Source: Agromyces intestinalis (lineage in GTDB: Bacteria > Actinomycetota > Actinomycetes > Actinomycetales > Microbacteriaceae). Taken from it: a DNA stretch of 64,000 bases. The notes beneath the pieces were generated by a model. The model was not told the origin of the DNA, ran no database searches, and saw nothing but the letters and a program-made list of their open reading frames with translations. Every line of letters begins with the position of its first letter. Position 1 is the first letter of the stretch. Below, piece by piece: positions 34,625 through 43,302 of this stretch. A program made the position numbers and the translations under genes. Location: the NCBI RefSeq assembly GCF_008365295.1, contig NZ_CP043505.1, positions 1,488,001 through 1,552,000 on the forward strand, read 5' to 3'.

Positions 34625-35059
34625 TCAGTCGGTCGTGCAGACCTCGGTGACCTTGACGGCCGCGGCCTGGATGGACTCCTGCTGGGCGGCGATGCCGTCG
34701 GCGTCGAGGCCCTCGGGCTCTTCGGCCTCGGGGTCGGGGGTCGGCTGCTCGTCGGCCCAGCCGGCCGCGTTCTCGATGCTCGTGCTCAGGTCGCCGAGGG
34801 CCGACTTCACGTCGTCGTTCGGCGCCTCGCCCTCGAGCGTGGTGACGCGCTCGGACAGGCCCGACAGATAGTCGGACAGGGCGGCGGGGTCGCTCTCGGC
34901 GGCGAGGGTGTTCTGCGCGCCGTTCGAGATGTCGCGGACCTCGACCTTGATCACGTCGCACGAGCTCGCCTCCGACGATCCGTCGGTCGAAGCGCATCCG
35001 GCGAGCAGCAGGGCGCCCGCGATCGCGGCGGCGGCTGCGGGCATGGTGAACCGATGCAT
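34625..35059 (-). CDS. Lipoprotein of unknown function (144 residues)
   Basis: A signal peptide with lipobox LLAGC (about residue 22) leads to a mature part that is acidic and mostly helical (SDYLSGLSERVTTLEGEAPNDDVKSALGDLSTSIENAAG), with an acidic Pro/Glu patch and two cysteines (SSCDVI, VCTTD) that could bridge its ends. GGGAGA precedes the ATG. No family was recognised. Convergent with ku and transcribed alone from its own promoter. Confidence 0.75.
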   Translation of the reverse strand: MHRFTMPAAAAAIAGALLLAGCASTDGSSEASSCDVIKVEVRDISNGAQNTLAAESDPAALSDYLSGLSERVTTLEGEAPNDDVKSALGDLSTSIENAAGWADEQPTPDPEAEEPEGLDADGIAAQQESIQAAAVKVTEVCTTD

Positions 35060-35088
35060 ATTGGTCTCCCAGGTTGTGGTTTGGGCTC

Positions 35089-35094
35089 AGTCTA
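35089..35094 (-). promoter_or_regulatory. -10 box of the lipoprotein gene
   Basis: TAGACT on the minus strand, with transcription start about 23 bases before the ATG and GGGAGA within the leader. No convincing -35. Confidence 0.5.
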
Positions 35095-35189
35095 TCCGTG
35101 ACCCCCGACATGGGGGTTGCGCAGACGGCGAGGCATCCGCATGACGCGTCAGCCGCGAGGCATCCGACCTCGCCGGCGCAGCGCGATCG

Positions 35190-35975
35190 TCAGGCGACGA
35201 CGACCTCGAACCCGGCCTCGACCAGCCGCACCCGCTGCTCGTCGGTGACGCCGTCGTCGGTGATGAGCGTCTGGAAGAGCCGCGGCCGCCCGATCGCGGC
35301 GAACGCCCGCTTGTCGATCTTGCTCGAGTCGGCCACGACCACGGCGCGCGTCGCGCGCGCGGCCATCTGCGCGTTGACCGCGGCCTCGCGCTCGTCGTGC
35401 GAGGTCGGCCCGAACTCGGGATCGATGCCGTTCACGCCGATGAAGGCGAGGTCGAGGCTGACCCCCTCGAGCACGCCGTCGGCGTAGGCGCCGACGAGTT
35501 CGTACGACCTGGCGTGCACCACGCCGCCCGTGACGACGGTCTTGATCTGGGGGCGCATCGCGAGCTGCATGGCGATGTTGATCGCGTTGGTCACGACGGT
35601 GAGGTTCGGCTCGGGCGCGGGCTCCATGAGGTCGGCGCGCGCCATCAGTGCGTCGGCGATCGCCGTCGCGGTGGTGCCGCCGCACAGGCCGATGATCGAC
35701 CCGCGCGGGATGAGCTCGCTCGCGGCCCGCGCGATCGCGACCTTCGCATCGGCGTTCTGCTGACGCTTGTAGCGGATCGGCAGGTCGTACGCGACCGAGT
35801 GCGCGACGGCGCCGCCGCGGGTGCGCGAGAGCAGCTGCTGCTCGGCGAGCGCGTCGAGGTCGCGGCGCGCGGTCGCGGGCGAGATCCCGAGCTGGGCGAC
35901 GAGTCCGTCGACCTCGAGCTGCCCCTCATCGGCGAGCAGGTCGAGGATGGCGCTCAGGCGCTCGGCACGATTCAT
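35190..35975 (-). CDS. DeoR-family regulator (AgaR/GlpR-like)
   Basis: A 261-residue repressor. An N-terminal winged helix (RLSAILDLLADEGQLEVDGLVAQLGISPATARRDLDALAEQQLL) is followed by the sugar-phosphate-sensing DeoR-C domain (GLCGGTTATAIADAL, LTVVTNAINIA, FIGVNGID, VVVADSSKIDKRAF). It is the last gene of the five-gene operon, overlapping the aldolase stop by 4 bases, so the operon probably autoregulates through a phosphorylated pathway intermediate. The dyads at 39688-39722 and 39831-39847 are candidate targets. Confidence 0.9.
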   Translation of the reverse strand: MNRAERLSAILDLLADEGQLEVDGLVAQLGISPATARRDLDALAEQQLLSRTRGGAVAHSVAYDLPIRYKRQQNADAKVAIARAASELIPRGSIIGLCGGTTATAIADALMARADLMEPAPEPNLTVVTNAINIAMQLAMRPQIKTVVTGGVVHARSYELVGAYADGVLEGVSLDLAFIGVNGIDPEFGPTSHDEREAAVNAQMAARATRAVVVADSSKIDKRAFAAIGRPRLFQTLITDDGVTDEQRVRLVEAGFEVVVA

Positions 35976-36820
35976 CCGTCGGTTCCCTTCGCGGCGAAGA
36001 GGGTGAGCAGGCGGGCCGCCTCGTCGGCCACAGCGGCGCGGCCGGCGGCGAGGATCTTCCGCGAGTCTACGGTCGACGGATGCTCCGCGAGGTACTCGCG
36101 CACCGCGCCGGTGAACTGCACGTTCAGGTGGGTCGACACGTTCACCTTCACGAGTCCGGCACGGATGCCCCGCACGAGCGTGTCGTCGGGCACGCCCGAC
36201 GATCCGTGCAGCACGAGCGGCACCGGCACGGCGTCGCGCAGGCGCGCGATGAGCTCGAGGTCGAGGGCGGCGGTGCGCTCGGTCATGGCATGCGACGAAC
36301 CGACCGCGACGGCGAGAGCGTCGACCCCGGTCTCGGCGACGAACCGGGCGGCCTCGTCGGGATCGGTGCGCACGCCGGGTGCGTGCGCACCGTCTTTTCC
36401 GCCGATCTCGCCGAGCTCGGCCTCGACGGCGACGCCGGCCGCCTGCGCAGCGGCGACCACGCGCTGCGTGGTCGCGACGTTCTCGTCGAACGGCAGCTTC
36501 GCGCCGTCGTACATGACCGATCCGAAGCCGAGGCCGATCGCGGCGAGTGCGAGAGCGGGATCCTCGGCGTGGTCGAGATGCACGGCCACGCGCGCGCTCG
36601 ACGCGTCGGCGATGGCGAGCGTCGCGAGCCCGATGGGCTCGAGCGCGCCGTGGTATCGCACGCAGTTCTCGGACAGCTGCAGGATCACCGGCAGCCCCGT
36701 GCGCTCGGCGGCGGTGACGAGCGCCTCGGCGGTCTCGAGGTGCAGCACGTTGAAGGCGCCGACGGCGCGGCCGTCGCGCGCGGCCTCGGCGAGCAGATCG
36801 ATGGTGGGGGTGCGGGTCAT
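35972..36820 (-). CDS. Class II fructose/tagatose-bisphosphate aldolase
   Basis: A 282-residue zinc aldolase. Zinc and phosphate motifs are intact: VAVHLDHAEDPAL (zinc His and catalytic Asp region), EAELGEIGGKDGAHAP, LVLHGSSGVPDD and KVNVSTHLN. The short form matches GatY/KbaY tagatose-1,6-bisphosphate aldolases and some fructose-bisphosphate aldolases. Next to a PfkB kinase and a SIS isomerase, the tagatose role is favoured. Overlaps of 4 bases with the genes on each side imply coupled translation. Confidence 0.87.
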   Translation of the reverse strand: MTRTPTIDLLAEAARDGRAVGAFNVLHLETAEALVTAAERTGLPVILQLSENCVRYHGALEPIGLATLAIADASSARVAVHLDHAEDPALALAAIGLGFGSVMYDGAKLPFDENVATTQRVVAAAQAAGVAVEAELGEIGGKDGAHAPGVRTDPDEAARFVAETGVDALAVAVGSSHAMTERTAALDLELIARLRDAVPVPLVLHGSSGVPDDTLVRGIRAGLVKVNVSTHLNVQFTGAVREYLAEHPSTVDSRKILAAGRAAVADEAARLLTLFAAKGTDG

Positions 36821-37812
36821 GCGGGCTCCTGGTCGGGGCTGAGGAGAACCTCGGGTTCGAGATCGACGTGCGACGGATGCAGGTCGCCGGCGAGCGGCAT
36901 CAGCACCGCCGATGCCGACCAGGCGACGGCGCGACGGGCGAGCCGGCGCAGCACCGCTGCGTCGAGCGGCACGGCGGTGTCGGCGCGGCCGGCTGCGGCG
37001 CCCCGCTCGGCGCGCGCGTCGTCGAGACTCTCGGCGAGCACCGAGGTGATCGCCGCGACGGCCGCGTCGCCCGCGCCGGTGGCGTTGCCGCGCAGCGCGC
37101 GCCCGAGCCTCGCGCGCACCGGCGGCCGGTCGGGCGCGACGACGAGCAGGCCGTCCGCGCCGAGCGAAACGACGACGAGCCCCGCGCCGAGTTCGAGGAG
37201 CCGTCGGGCACCGGCCTCGGGGTCGCCGTCGCCGAGCGCCTCGGCGAGTTCGTCGCGATTCGGCTTCAGCACTGCGGCCCGCGCGCGGGCCGCTGCGAGC
37301 AGCGCCGGCCCCGCGACATCCGCGACCACGGTCGCGCCCGTCGCGACCCAGCGTGCGACCGCGTCGCCGAGCGCCTCGGGCGCGAGGCCGGGCGGCAGGC
37401 TGCCCGAGACGGCGACGACGGATGCCTCGGCCGCGAGCCGCACGGCCTCGTCGAGCAGTGCGGCGACCTCGTCGGGCGCGAGCGGCGCTCCCGACTCGTT
37501 GAGCACGGTCGCCTCCCCCGCGTGGTCGTCCACGATCGCGAGGCTGCGCCGGGTCGCGCCCGCCACGGGAACGAGCCTGTGGCGGATGCCGGTGCGCTCG
37601 AGGTCGGCCGCGAGCTCGGCGCCGCTCGCGCCGCCCGCGGTCGCGAGCGCGACCACGTCGATGCCCTGGGCGTGCAGCACGCGTGCGACGTTGAGCCCCT
37701 TGCCGCCCGCCCGCACGGCGCCGGGCGGCACCCGGTGCGTGCGCCCGGGCTCGAGCCGATCGGCGTGCCAGGTCAGGTCGAGGGCCGGGTTCGGCGTGAC
37801 CGTGAGGATCAT
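36817..37812 (-). CDS. PfkB-family sugar-phosphate kinase (LacC/FruK type)
   Basis: A 331-residue kinase. It starts MILTVTPNPALDLTW, the exact opening of 1-phosphofructokinase and tagatose-6-phosphate kinase. It has the GGKGLNVARVL substrate motif, SGSLPPG, LKPNRDELAEALG and the catalytic NATGAGDA motif. It makes a 1,6-bisphosphate from a ketose phosphate, feeding the aldolase. Substrate choice (tagatose-6-P or fructose-1-P) cannot be read from sequence. Confidence 0.88.
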   Translation of the reverse strand: MILTVTPNPALDLTWHADRLEPGRTHRVPPGAVRAGGKGLNVARVLHAQGIDVVALATAGGASGAELAADLERTGIRHRLVPVAGATRRSLAIVDDHAGEATVLNESGAPLAPDEVAALLDEAVRLAAEASVVAVSGSLPPGLAPEALGDAVARWVATGATVVADVAGPALLAAARARAAVLKPNRDELAEALGDGDPEAGARRLLELGAGLVVVSLGADGLLVVAPDRPPVRARLGRALRGNATGAGDAAVAAITSVLAESLDDARAERGAAAGRADTAVPLDAAVLRRLARRAVAWSASAVLMPLAGDLHPSHVDLEPEVLLSPDQEPA

Positions 37813-38759
37813 GCGCCCTGCCCGACGAGATCGCGGGCGGCGAGCGCGGTGCCGAGCAGCCCCGCGTCGTCACCGAGCGCGGCGCGGACGAGCACCGGCC
37901 GGCGGTGGAACGACAGCAGCGCGTCGAGCCGCTGCCCGAGCGGGTCGAAGAGGGCGGAGCCGGCCTCGGCGAGCCCGCCGCCGATCACGATCGCCTCGGG
38001 CGCGAGCGTCGCGACGAGCCGCGCGAACTGCTCGGCGAGCGCGTCGACCGCCTCGTCCCACACCGCGGCGGCGATCGCGTCGCCCGAGCTCGCCGCGGCG
38101 AGCACCTCGCGGGCGCCGGGCACGCCGATGCCCGACCGGCTCGCGTACCGCCGGGCGACGGCACTGGCCGACGCGATGGTCTCGAGGCATCCGACCGCGC
38201 CGCACGCGCAGCGCTCGCCGGCCGGATCGCTCAGCGAGTGCCCGATCTCGCCCGCGTAGCCACCGCTCGCGTGGGGGCGGCCGTCGACGATGATGGCCCC
38301 CGCGATGCCGGTGCCGATCACCACCACGATGGCGTCGTCGAATCCGCGGGCGGCGCCCAGCCGGTGCTCGGCGTCGCCCGCGGCGCGCACGTCGTGGCCG
38401 AAGGCCGTCGGAAGCCCGAGCGTCGACTCCGCCAGCGCCCGCATCGGCGCGTCGCGCCAGCCGAGGTTGCTCGAGAACACCGCTGTGCCCGACGTCTCGT
38501 CGACCAGCCCCGGCACGCTGAGCCCGGCCGCGACCGGCCGGACGTCGGGGAACTGTGCTCGGTACCCCTCGGCGAGCCGCGCGAGGTGGGCGACGATCGC
38601 CCCCGCCGGGTCGGACGCGTCGCGCGGGGTGCGCGTGCGCCGGAGGCCGAGCACGCGCCCCGACGCGTCGACGAGGGCCGACTTGGTGTCGGTGCCGCCG
38701 ACGTCGGCCGCGAGCACGACCGGCCCGTCGCCGAGCGGAGCGTCGGGCCGGTCGGTCAC
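37809..38759 (-). CDS. ROK-family sugar kinase
   Basis: A 316-residue kinase without a DNA-binding domain. It has the ATP-binding start LAADVGGTDTKSALVD, PGLVDETSG, the catalytic Asp in FGHDVRAAG, VIGTGIAGAI, the ROK-type GYAGEIGH and the zinc site CACGAVGCLE. It phosphorylates a hexose or aminosugar. In this operon a GalNAc/galactosamine or glucosamine kinase (AgaK/NagK-like) is plausible. The GTG start overlaps the isomerase stop (GTGA). Confidence 0.9.
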   Translation of the reverse strand: MTDRPDAPLGDGPVVLAADVGGTDTKSALVDASGRVLGLRRTRTPRDASDPAGAIVAHLARLAEGYRAQFPDVRPVAAGLSVPGLVDETSGTAVFSSNLGWRDAPMRALAESTLGLPTAFGHDVRAAGDAEHRLGAARGFDDAIVVVIGTGIAGAIIVDGRPHASGGYAGEIGHSLSDPAGERCACGAVGCLETIASASAVARRYASRSGIGVPGAREVLAAASSGDAIAAAVWDEAVDALAEQFARLVATLAPEAIVIGGGLAEAGSALFDPLGQRLDALLSFHRRPVLVRAALGDDAGLLGTALAARDLVGQGA

Positions 38760-39652
38760 GAGCCGAGGATGACCGAGCGCGTGAGGCTGCGCGGGCGGTC
38801 GGGGTCGAGGCCGCGCGCTTCGGCCCGGGCGAGGGCGACGCGGTGGACGCGGACGAGTTCGGCCATCGGGTCGAGGCGGCCCTGTTCGAAGCGGGCGCCG
38901 GTGGCGGCGACATCGGCGGCGAGGCCCTCGGGCGCCGCGCCGAACTGCCAGGTCACCCGGCCGGGCGCGGCGATCGCGAGCGGCCCGTGGCGGTACTCCA
39001 TCGACGGGTACGACTCGGTCCACGACTGCGACGCCTCGCGCATCTTGAGCGCCGCCTCCTGGGCGAGGCCGTACGACCAGCCACGGCCGAGGAAGGTGTA
39101 CTGCTCGGCGTCGACCAGCTCGGGCGCGAGCTCCTCGGCGAGCGCCGTGCGAGCATCGGCGACCGCGCCGTCGAGCGACTCCCCGAGCGACGCGCGGAAC
39201 AGGGCGAGCGCCGTCGTGGCGAACCGGGTCTGCACGACCGACTGCTCGTCGGCGAACGGCAAGGTGATCGCGTCGTCGACCCGGGCGACGAGCGGCGACT
39301 CCTCGTCGCCGATGACGCCGATGGTGCGCACGCTGCCGTTCAGGCGGGTCACGAAGTCGAGCACTTCGGTCGTGGTGCCCGAGCGGGTGAGCGCGACGAC
39401 GGCGTCGTAGTCGCGGTCGACCGGGGCCTCGGATGCCGCGAACGCGTCGGTCTCGCCGTATCCGCCCGCCTCGCGCAACCAGGCGTAGGCCTGCGCGATG
39501 AACCACGATGTGCCGCAGCCGATGACGGCGACCCGTGCGCCGCGCTCGGGCAGGCGAGCCTGCAGGTCGGTCGCGTCGGCCGCACGCTGCCAGAGGTCGG
39601 GTTGGCTCGCAAGCTCGGCGGCCATGTGCGAGTCGGGTCGGGCGTCGGTCAT
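38756..39652 (-). CDS. Double-SIS sugar-phosphate isomerase/deaminase (AgaS/GlmS-C-like)
   Basis: A 298-residue protein with two SIS domains: VAVIGCGTSWFIAQAYAWL with LTRSGTTTEVLDF, then FLGRGWSYGLAQEAALKMREAS with YPSMEYRHGPLA. These match the isomerase half of GlmS and the AgaS/FrlB group, which deaminate or deglycate aminosugar phosphates. First gene of the operon, GCAGGAG before its ATG. GalN-6-P or fructosamine-6-P are both possible substrates. Confidence 0.85.
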   Translation of the reverse strand: MTDARPDSHMAAELASQPDLWQRAADATDLQARLPERGARVAVIGCGTSWFIAQAYAWLREAGGYGETDAFAASEAPVDRDYDAVVALTRSGTTTEVLDFVTRLNGSVRTIGVIGDEESPLVARVDDAITLPFADEQSVVQTRFATTALALFRASLGESLDGAVADARTALAEELAPELVDAEQYTFLGRGWSYGLAQEAALKMREASQSWTESYPSMEYRHGPLAIAAPGRVTWQFGAAPEGLAADVAATGARFEQGRLDPMAELVRVHRVALARAEARGLDPDRPRSLTRSVILGS

Positions 39653-39687
39653 TGCGGCTCCTGCGAGGTCGTGGTGGTGATGGCATC

Positions 39688-39722
39688 GATGATTGCAGAT
39701 GATTGTTTGATCTGTCTATCAA
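39688..39722. promoter_or_regulatory. Repeat cluster, candidate DeoR-type operator
   Basis: GATGATTG occurs twice 10 bases apart (39688 and 39698), on one helical face. TTGAT and ATCAA (39707-39722) form an inverted pair around 6 bases. The cluster lies 36-71 bases before the isomerase start. DeoR-family proteins often bind such clustered repeats. Confidence 0.55.
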
Positions 39723-39803
39723 TCACGTTCAAGCTTCCACTTGACAAAGTCGAAGGTAAGGCAGGACTCTGAACAAAATCCGATAACGAATCGGGCAGAG
39801 CGG

Positions 39804-39833
39804 TTGACGCGAGTCGACCGATGCGCCTAGATT
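39804..39833 (+). promoter_or_regulatory. Sigma-70-type promoter of the importer operon
   Basis: TTGACG and TAGATT separated by 18 bases, the best -35/-10 pair in the window. Transcription would start near 39840, giving a 145-base leader before the binding-protein ATG. Confidence 0.75.
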
Positions 39834-39847
39834 CACCCCGGGTGAAT
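39831..39847. promoter_or_regulatory. Perfect dyad overlapping the -10 box and start point
   Basis: ATTCACCC and GGGTGAAT are perfect inverted arms around one base. The dyad begins inside the -10 box and covers the start point, a repressor position. The DeoR regulator or the ROK repressor downstream are candidate binders. Confidence 0.7.
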
Positions 39848-39985
39848 GAAACTGATCATTTCATCGCCGAAACGTTCAGGAAACGTCAGGCTGGTTGTGT
39901 GGCGACCGGCGGGACCTGAGCCGCCGCACCGACGCGACGAACCACTCGCTGCGGTGCACCATCCACCAGAGTGAGGAACACATCG

Positions 39986-41236
39986 ATGAAGAAGACTGTG
40001 CGGTACAGCGCCGCCATCGCGCTCGCCGCGGCGGCCTCGCTGACGCTCTCGTCCTGCGGCTTCGGCGGCGGCTCGACCGACGGCGGTGACGCCGAGGGCA
40101 AGACCACCCTCGACCTGCTCGTGCCCAGCTACTCCGACAACACCCAGGGTCTCTGGGAGGACGTGGTCGACGGGTTCGAGGCCGAGAACCCCGACATCAC
40201 CGTCAAGCTCGAGGTGCAGTCGTGGGACAACCTCGAATCGGTCATCGCCACCAAGGTGCAGGGCGGCGAAGCCCCCGACATCTACAACGGCGGCCCGTTC
40301 GCCGGCTTCGCGGCCGACGACCTGCTCTACCCCGTCGAGGACGTCGTGTCGGCCGACACGCTCAGCGACTTCCAGGACTCGTTCCTGGCCAACGCCGAGG
40401 TCGACGGCACCGCCTACGCGCTGCCCCTCATCGCCTCGGCCCGCGCGCTGTTCGTGAACAACGCGCTGCTCGAGCAGGCCGGTGTCGCCCAGCCGCCCAC
40501 GACGTGGGACGAGCTGCTCGACGCCGCCACCAAGATCTCGGCGCTCGGCAACGGCATCGCCGGCTACGGCATGCCGCTCGGCTCGGAGGAGGCGCAGGCC
40601 GAGGCGGCCGTATGGCTGTGGGGCGGCGGCGGCACGTTCGGCGACGCCGACGCGATCACCGTCGACGACCCGTCGAACCTGCCCGGCGCCGAGCAGATCA
40701 AGAAGATGATCGACGCGGGCGCCACTCAGGCCGACCCGGGCTCGACCAACCGCTCGCCGCTCATGGACATCTTCATCCAGGGCAAGATCGGCATGCAGGT
40801 CGGCCTGCCGCCGACGGTCGGCCAGATCGCCGACAACAACCCCGACCTCGACTACTCGATCGTGCCGATCCCCACACAGGACGGCTCGGCCTTCACGCTG
40901 GGCGTCATGGACCAGCTGATGGCGTTCAAGAACGACGGGGACAAGCAGGACGCGATCACCAAGTTCTTCGACTACTACTACTCGGCCGACGTGTACGTGC
41001 CGTGGGTGCAGACCGAGGGCTTCCTGCCGGTGACGAAGTCGGGCGCTGACGCGCTGTCGGGCGAGGAGGCGCTCGCGCCGTTCCTCGAGGTGCTCCCCGA
41101 TGCGCAGTTCTACCCGTCGACCAACCCGCAGTGGCAGGCGACCGATGGCGCGTTCAAGGCGCTGTTCGGCCAGATCCAGACGAAGCCGGCGCAGGACGTG
41201 CTGACCGAGATCCAGGCCCAGGTCGACGCGAGCTGA
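39986..41236 (+). CDS. Sugar ABC transporter substrate-binding lipoprotein
   Basis: A 416-residue binding protein. The signal peptide has an LSSC lipobox (about residue 23), followed by a Gly/Ser linker. The mature domain shows TTLDLLVPSYSDNTQGLWEDVVDGFEAENPD, PDIYNGGPFAGFA and PPTTWDELLDAA, typical of family 1 sugar-binding proteins. The ATG at 39986 is chosen over an in-frame GTG at 39971 because GAGGAA lies between them. The ligand is unknown; the divergent operon suggests an aminosugar or its oligomer. Confidence 0.9.
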   Translation: MKKTVRYSAAIALAAAASLTLSSCGFGGGSTDGGDAEGKTTLDLLVPSYSDNTQGLWEDVVDGFEAENPDITVKLEVQSWDNLESVIATKVQGGEAPDIYNGGPFAGFAADDLLYPVEDVVSADTLSDFQDSFLANAEVDGTAYALPLIASARALFVNNALLEQAGVAQPPTTWDELLDAATKISALGNGIAGYGMPLGSEEAQAEAAVWLWGGGGTFGDADAITVDDPSNLPGAEQIKKMIDAGATQADPGSTNRSPLMDIFIQGKIGMQVGLPPTVGQIADNNPDLDYSIVPIPTQDGSAFTLGVMDQLMAFKNDGDKQDAITKFFDYYYSADVYVPWVQTEGFLPVTKSGADALSGEEALAPFLEVLPDAQFYPSTNPQWQATDGAFKALFGQIQTKPAQDVLTEIQAQVDAS

Positions 41237-41287
41237 CCCGGCCGCGCCAGCCACGTTCCACGGAAAGGGATCGGTGACGATCGACTC

Positions 41288-42301
41288 ATGAGCACCACGA
41301 CCGGCACCTCATCGACCCCGGCGGGGGCGGCCTCGGGCCGCCCCCGCTCCGCGGGGCGTCGCGGCGGCGACTCCGGGACATCCGGCTCCGGAGCATCCGC
41401 GGGGCCCGCCCAGCGCCGCCCCGGCGGGCGCGACCTGCTCCACGCGCTGCCCTGGATCGGGCCCGCCCTGCTGCTCATCGTCGGCGTGGTGTTCTTCCCC
41501 GCCGGCGTGATGTTCTTCAACTCGACGCGCGACATCTCGCAGTCCGGTGTCGACCGGGGCGGCATCGGATTCGCGAACTACGTCGAGGTCTTCTCGTTCC
41601 CCTACTTCTGGCCGATCTTCGGCCGCACCATCATCTGGGTCGTGGTGGTCGTGGGCGTGACGGTGCTCATCTCGCTCGGGCTCGCGCAGATCCTCGACAA
41701 GGCCTTCCCGGGTCGCCGCATCGTGCGGCTCGCGGTGATCATCCCCTGGGCCGCGTCCGTCGTCATGACGACGATGGTCGTCTACTACGGCCTCGAGCCG
41801 TACTTCGGCATCATCAACACGTTCCTCGTCGACATCGGGCTCGTGACCACCCCCGAGGGGTACGGCTGGACCCGCAACCCCGCCACGGCGTTCGCCTGGT
41901 CGATCGTGGTCGCGATCTTCGTCTCACTGCCGTTCACGACCTACACGATCCTCGCGGGCCTCGCGACCGTTCCGGGCGACGTGCTCGAAGCCGCCAAGAT
42001 GGACGGCGCCGGCCCGGTGCGCACCTACTTCGGCGTCGTGCTGCCCCAGCTGCGCAGCGCGCTCAGCGTCGCCGTGCTCATCAACATCATCAACGTCTTC
42101 AACTCGCTGCCGATCCTGAAGGTGATGACCGGATCGATACCCGGCTACGACGCCGACACGATCATGACGATGATCTTCAAGTACATCCAGAACCAGCACA
42201 AGATCGACGTCGCCAGCGCGCTGTCGGTCGTCGCCTTCATCATCGTCATCGTGATCGTCGCGGTGTACGTGCGGGTCGTCAAGCCCATGAAGGAGGTCTG
42301 A
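41288..42301 (+). CDS. Sugar ABC transporter permease, MalF type
   Basis: A 337-residue permease with a low-complexity Ser/Thr/Gly-rich cytoplasmic start of about 45 residues, six helices and the EAA loop LEAAKMDGAGPVRTYFGVVLPQL. It forms the channel with the next gene product. 51 bases after the binding-protein gene. No ATPase is encoded here. Confidence 0.9.
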   Translation: MSTTTGTSSTPAGAASGRPRSAGRRGGDSGTSGSGASAGPAQRRPGGRDLLHALPWIGPALLLIVGVVFFPAGVMFFNSTRDISQSGVDRGGIGFANYVEVFSFPYFWPIFGRTIIWVVVVVGVTVLISLGLAQILDKAFPGRRIVRLAVIIPWAASVVMTTMVVYYGLEPYFGIINTFLVDIGLVTTPEGYGWTRNPATAFAWSIVVAIFVSLPFTTYTILAGLATVPGDVLEAAKMDGAGPVRTYFGVVLPQLRSALSVAVLINIINVFNSLPILKVMTGSIPGYDADTIMTMIFKYIQNQHKIDVASALSVVAFIIVIVIVAVYVRVVKPMKEV

Positions 42302-42304
42302 GCG

Positions 42305-43213
42305 ATGGCCGTCACCGCCCCCGCCTTCGAGACCATCGCGCCGCCCGCGGCGTCCCGCCGGCGTCGCCGCTACACCGAGGATCAGGTGCCCATCGGGCGC
42401 GTGCTGCTGCGCATGCTCGCGGGGCTCATCGTGCTCGGCGTGTTCATCCTGCCGTACTCGATCATGTTCTTCGGCTCGGTGAAGACGAAGTCGCAGATCC
42501 GCTCGGTCGACCCCACCTACTTCCCGACCGAGTGGCACTGGGAGAACTACCTCACGATGTGGTCGACGCCCGAGACGCCGCTCGTGCAGAACCTCATCTC
42601 GACGATCGTCATCTCGGTGTTCGCAACGCTGCTCGTCCTCGCCGTCGCGATGCCCGCGGCGTACTACACCGCCCGATTCCGGTTCCCGGGTCGCATGGTG
42701 TTCCTCTTCCTCGTCATCGTGACCCAGATGCTGCAGCCGGCGGTGTTGACCTCCGGTCTGTTCCGCCAGTTCCTCGCGCTCGGCATGATCGACACCTGGG
42801 GCGCGATGATCTTCATCAACGCCGCGTTCAACCTGTCGTTCGCGGTGTGGATCATGCACTCGTTCTTCGCCGGCATCCCGAAGGAGGTCGACGAGGCCGC
42901 GCAGATCGACGGAGCCGGCCGCCTCACGGTGCTGTTCCGCATCAACCTGCCGCTCGTCTGGCCCGGCATCGTGACCGCGATCGTGTTCACCTTCGTCGCC
43001 TGCTGGAACGAGTTCGCCGCGTCGCTCGTGATCCTCTCGACCGCGGGCAACCAGCCGCTGTCGGTGGCCCTCACGAAGTTCGTCGGCCAGTACGAGACGA
43101 GCTGGCAGTACGTGTTCGGCGTGTCGATCGTGGCGATCATCCCCGTCGTGGTGCTCTTCATGCTCATCGAGAAGCGACTCGTCGGCGGGCTGACGGCGGG
43201 CAGCGTGAAGTAG
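42305..43213 (+). CDS. Sugar ABC transporter permease, MalG type
   Basis: A 302-residue permease with six helices and the EAA loop VDEAAQIDGAGRLTVLFRINLP. AAGGAGG sits inside the end of the previous gene, and only three bases separate the two genes, so they are co-translated. Ends before a shared hairpin with the convergent ROK gene. Confidence 0.9.
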   Translation: MAVTAPAFETIAPPAASRRRRRYTEDQVPIGRVLLRMLAGLIVLGVFILPYSIMFFGSVKTKSQIRSVDPTYFPTEWHWENYLTMWSTPETPLVQNLISTIVISVFATLLVLAVAMPAAYYTARFRFPGRMVFLFLVIVTQMLQPAVLTSGLFRQFLALGMIDTWGAMIFINAAFNLSFAVWIMHSFFAGIPKEVDEAAQIDGAGRLTVLFRINLPLVWPGIVTAIVFTFVACWNEFAASLVILSTAGNQPLSVALTKFVGQYETSWQYVFGVSIVAIIPVVVLFMLIEKRLVGGLTAGSVK

Positions 43214-43235
43214 GCGGGTACGGCCGGTCTCAGGC

Positions 43236-43256
43236 GGCCGACGCGGCGGGTCGGCC
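43236..43256. terminator. Hairpin between convergent permease and ROK genes
   Basis: GGCCGAC pairs with GTCGGCC around a 7-base loop, soon after the permease stop. Confidence 0.55.
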
Positions 43257-43302
43257 CCTCGTCGTCGGCGTCGGGCGGATGCCTCGGGGCGGCGCCGCGG
43301 CG

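Larger units (their letters stand above)
39653..39985. promoter_or_regulatory. Divergent control region of the aminosugar-type locus
   Basis: A 333-base intergenic stretch between the isomerase operon and the importer. It is far lower in GC than its surroundings (39680-39870) and holds several repeats described separately, plus a GAAACGT direct repeat near 39869 and 39880 and a near-palindrome centred on TGATCA (39852-39870). No coding sequence seen. Confidence 0.8.
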
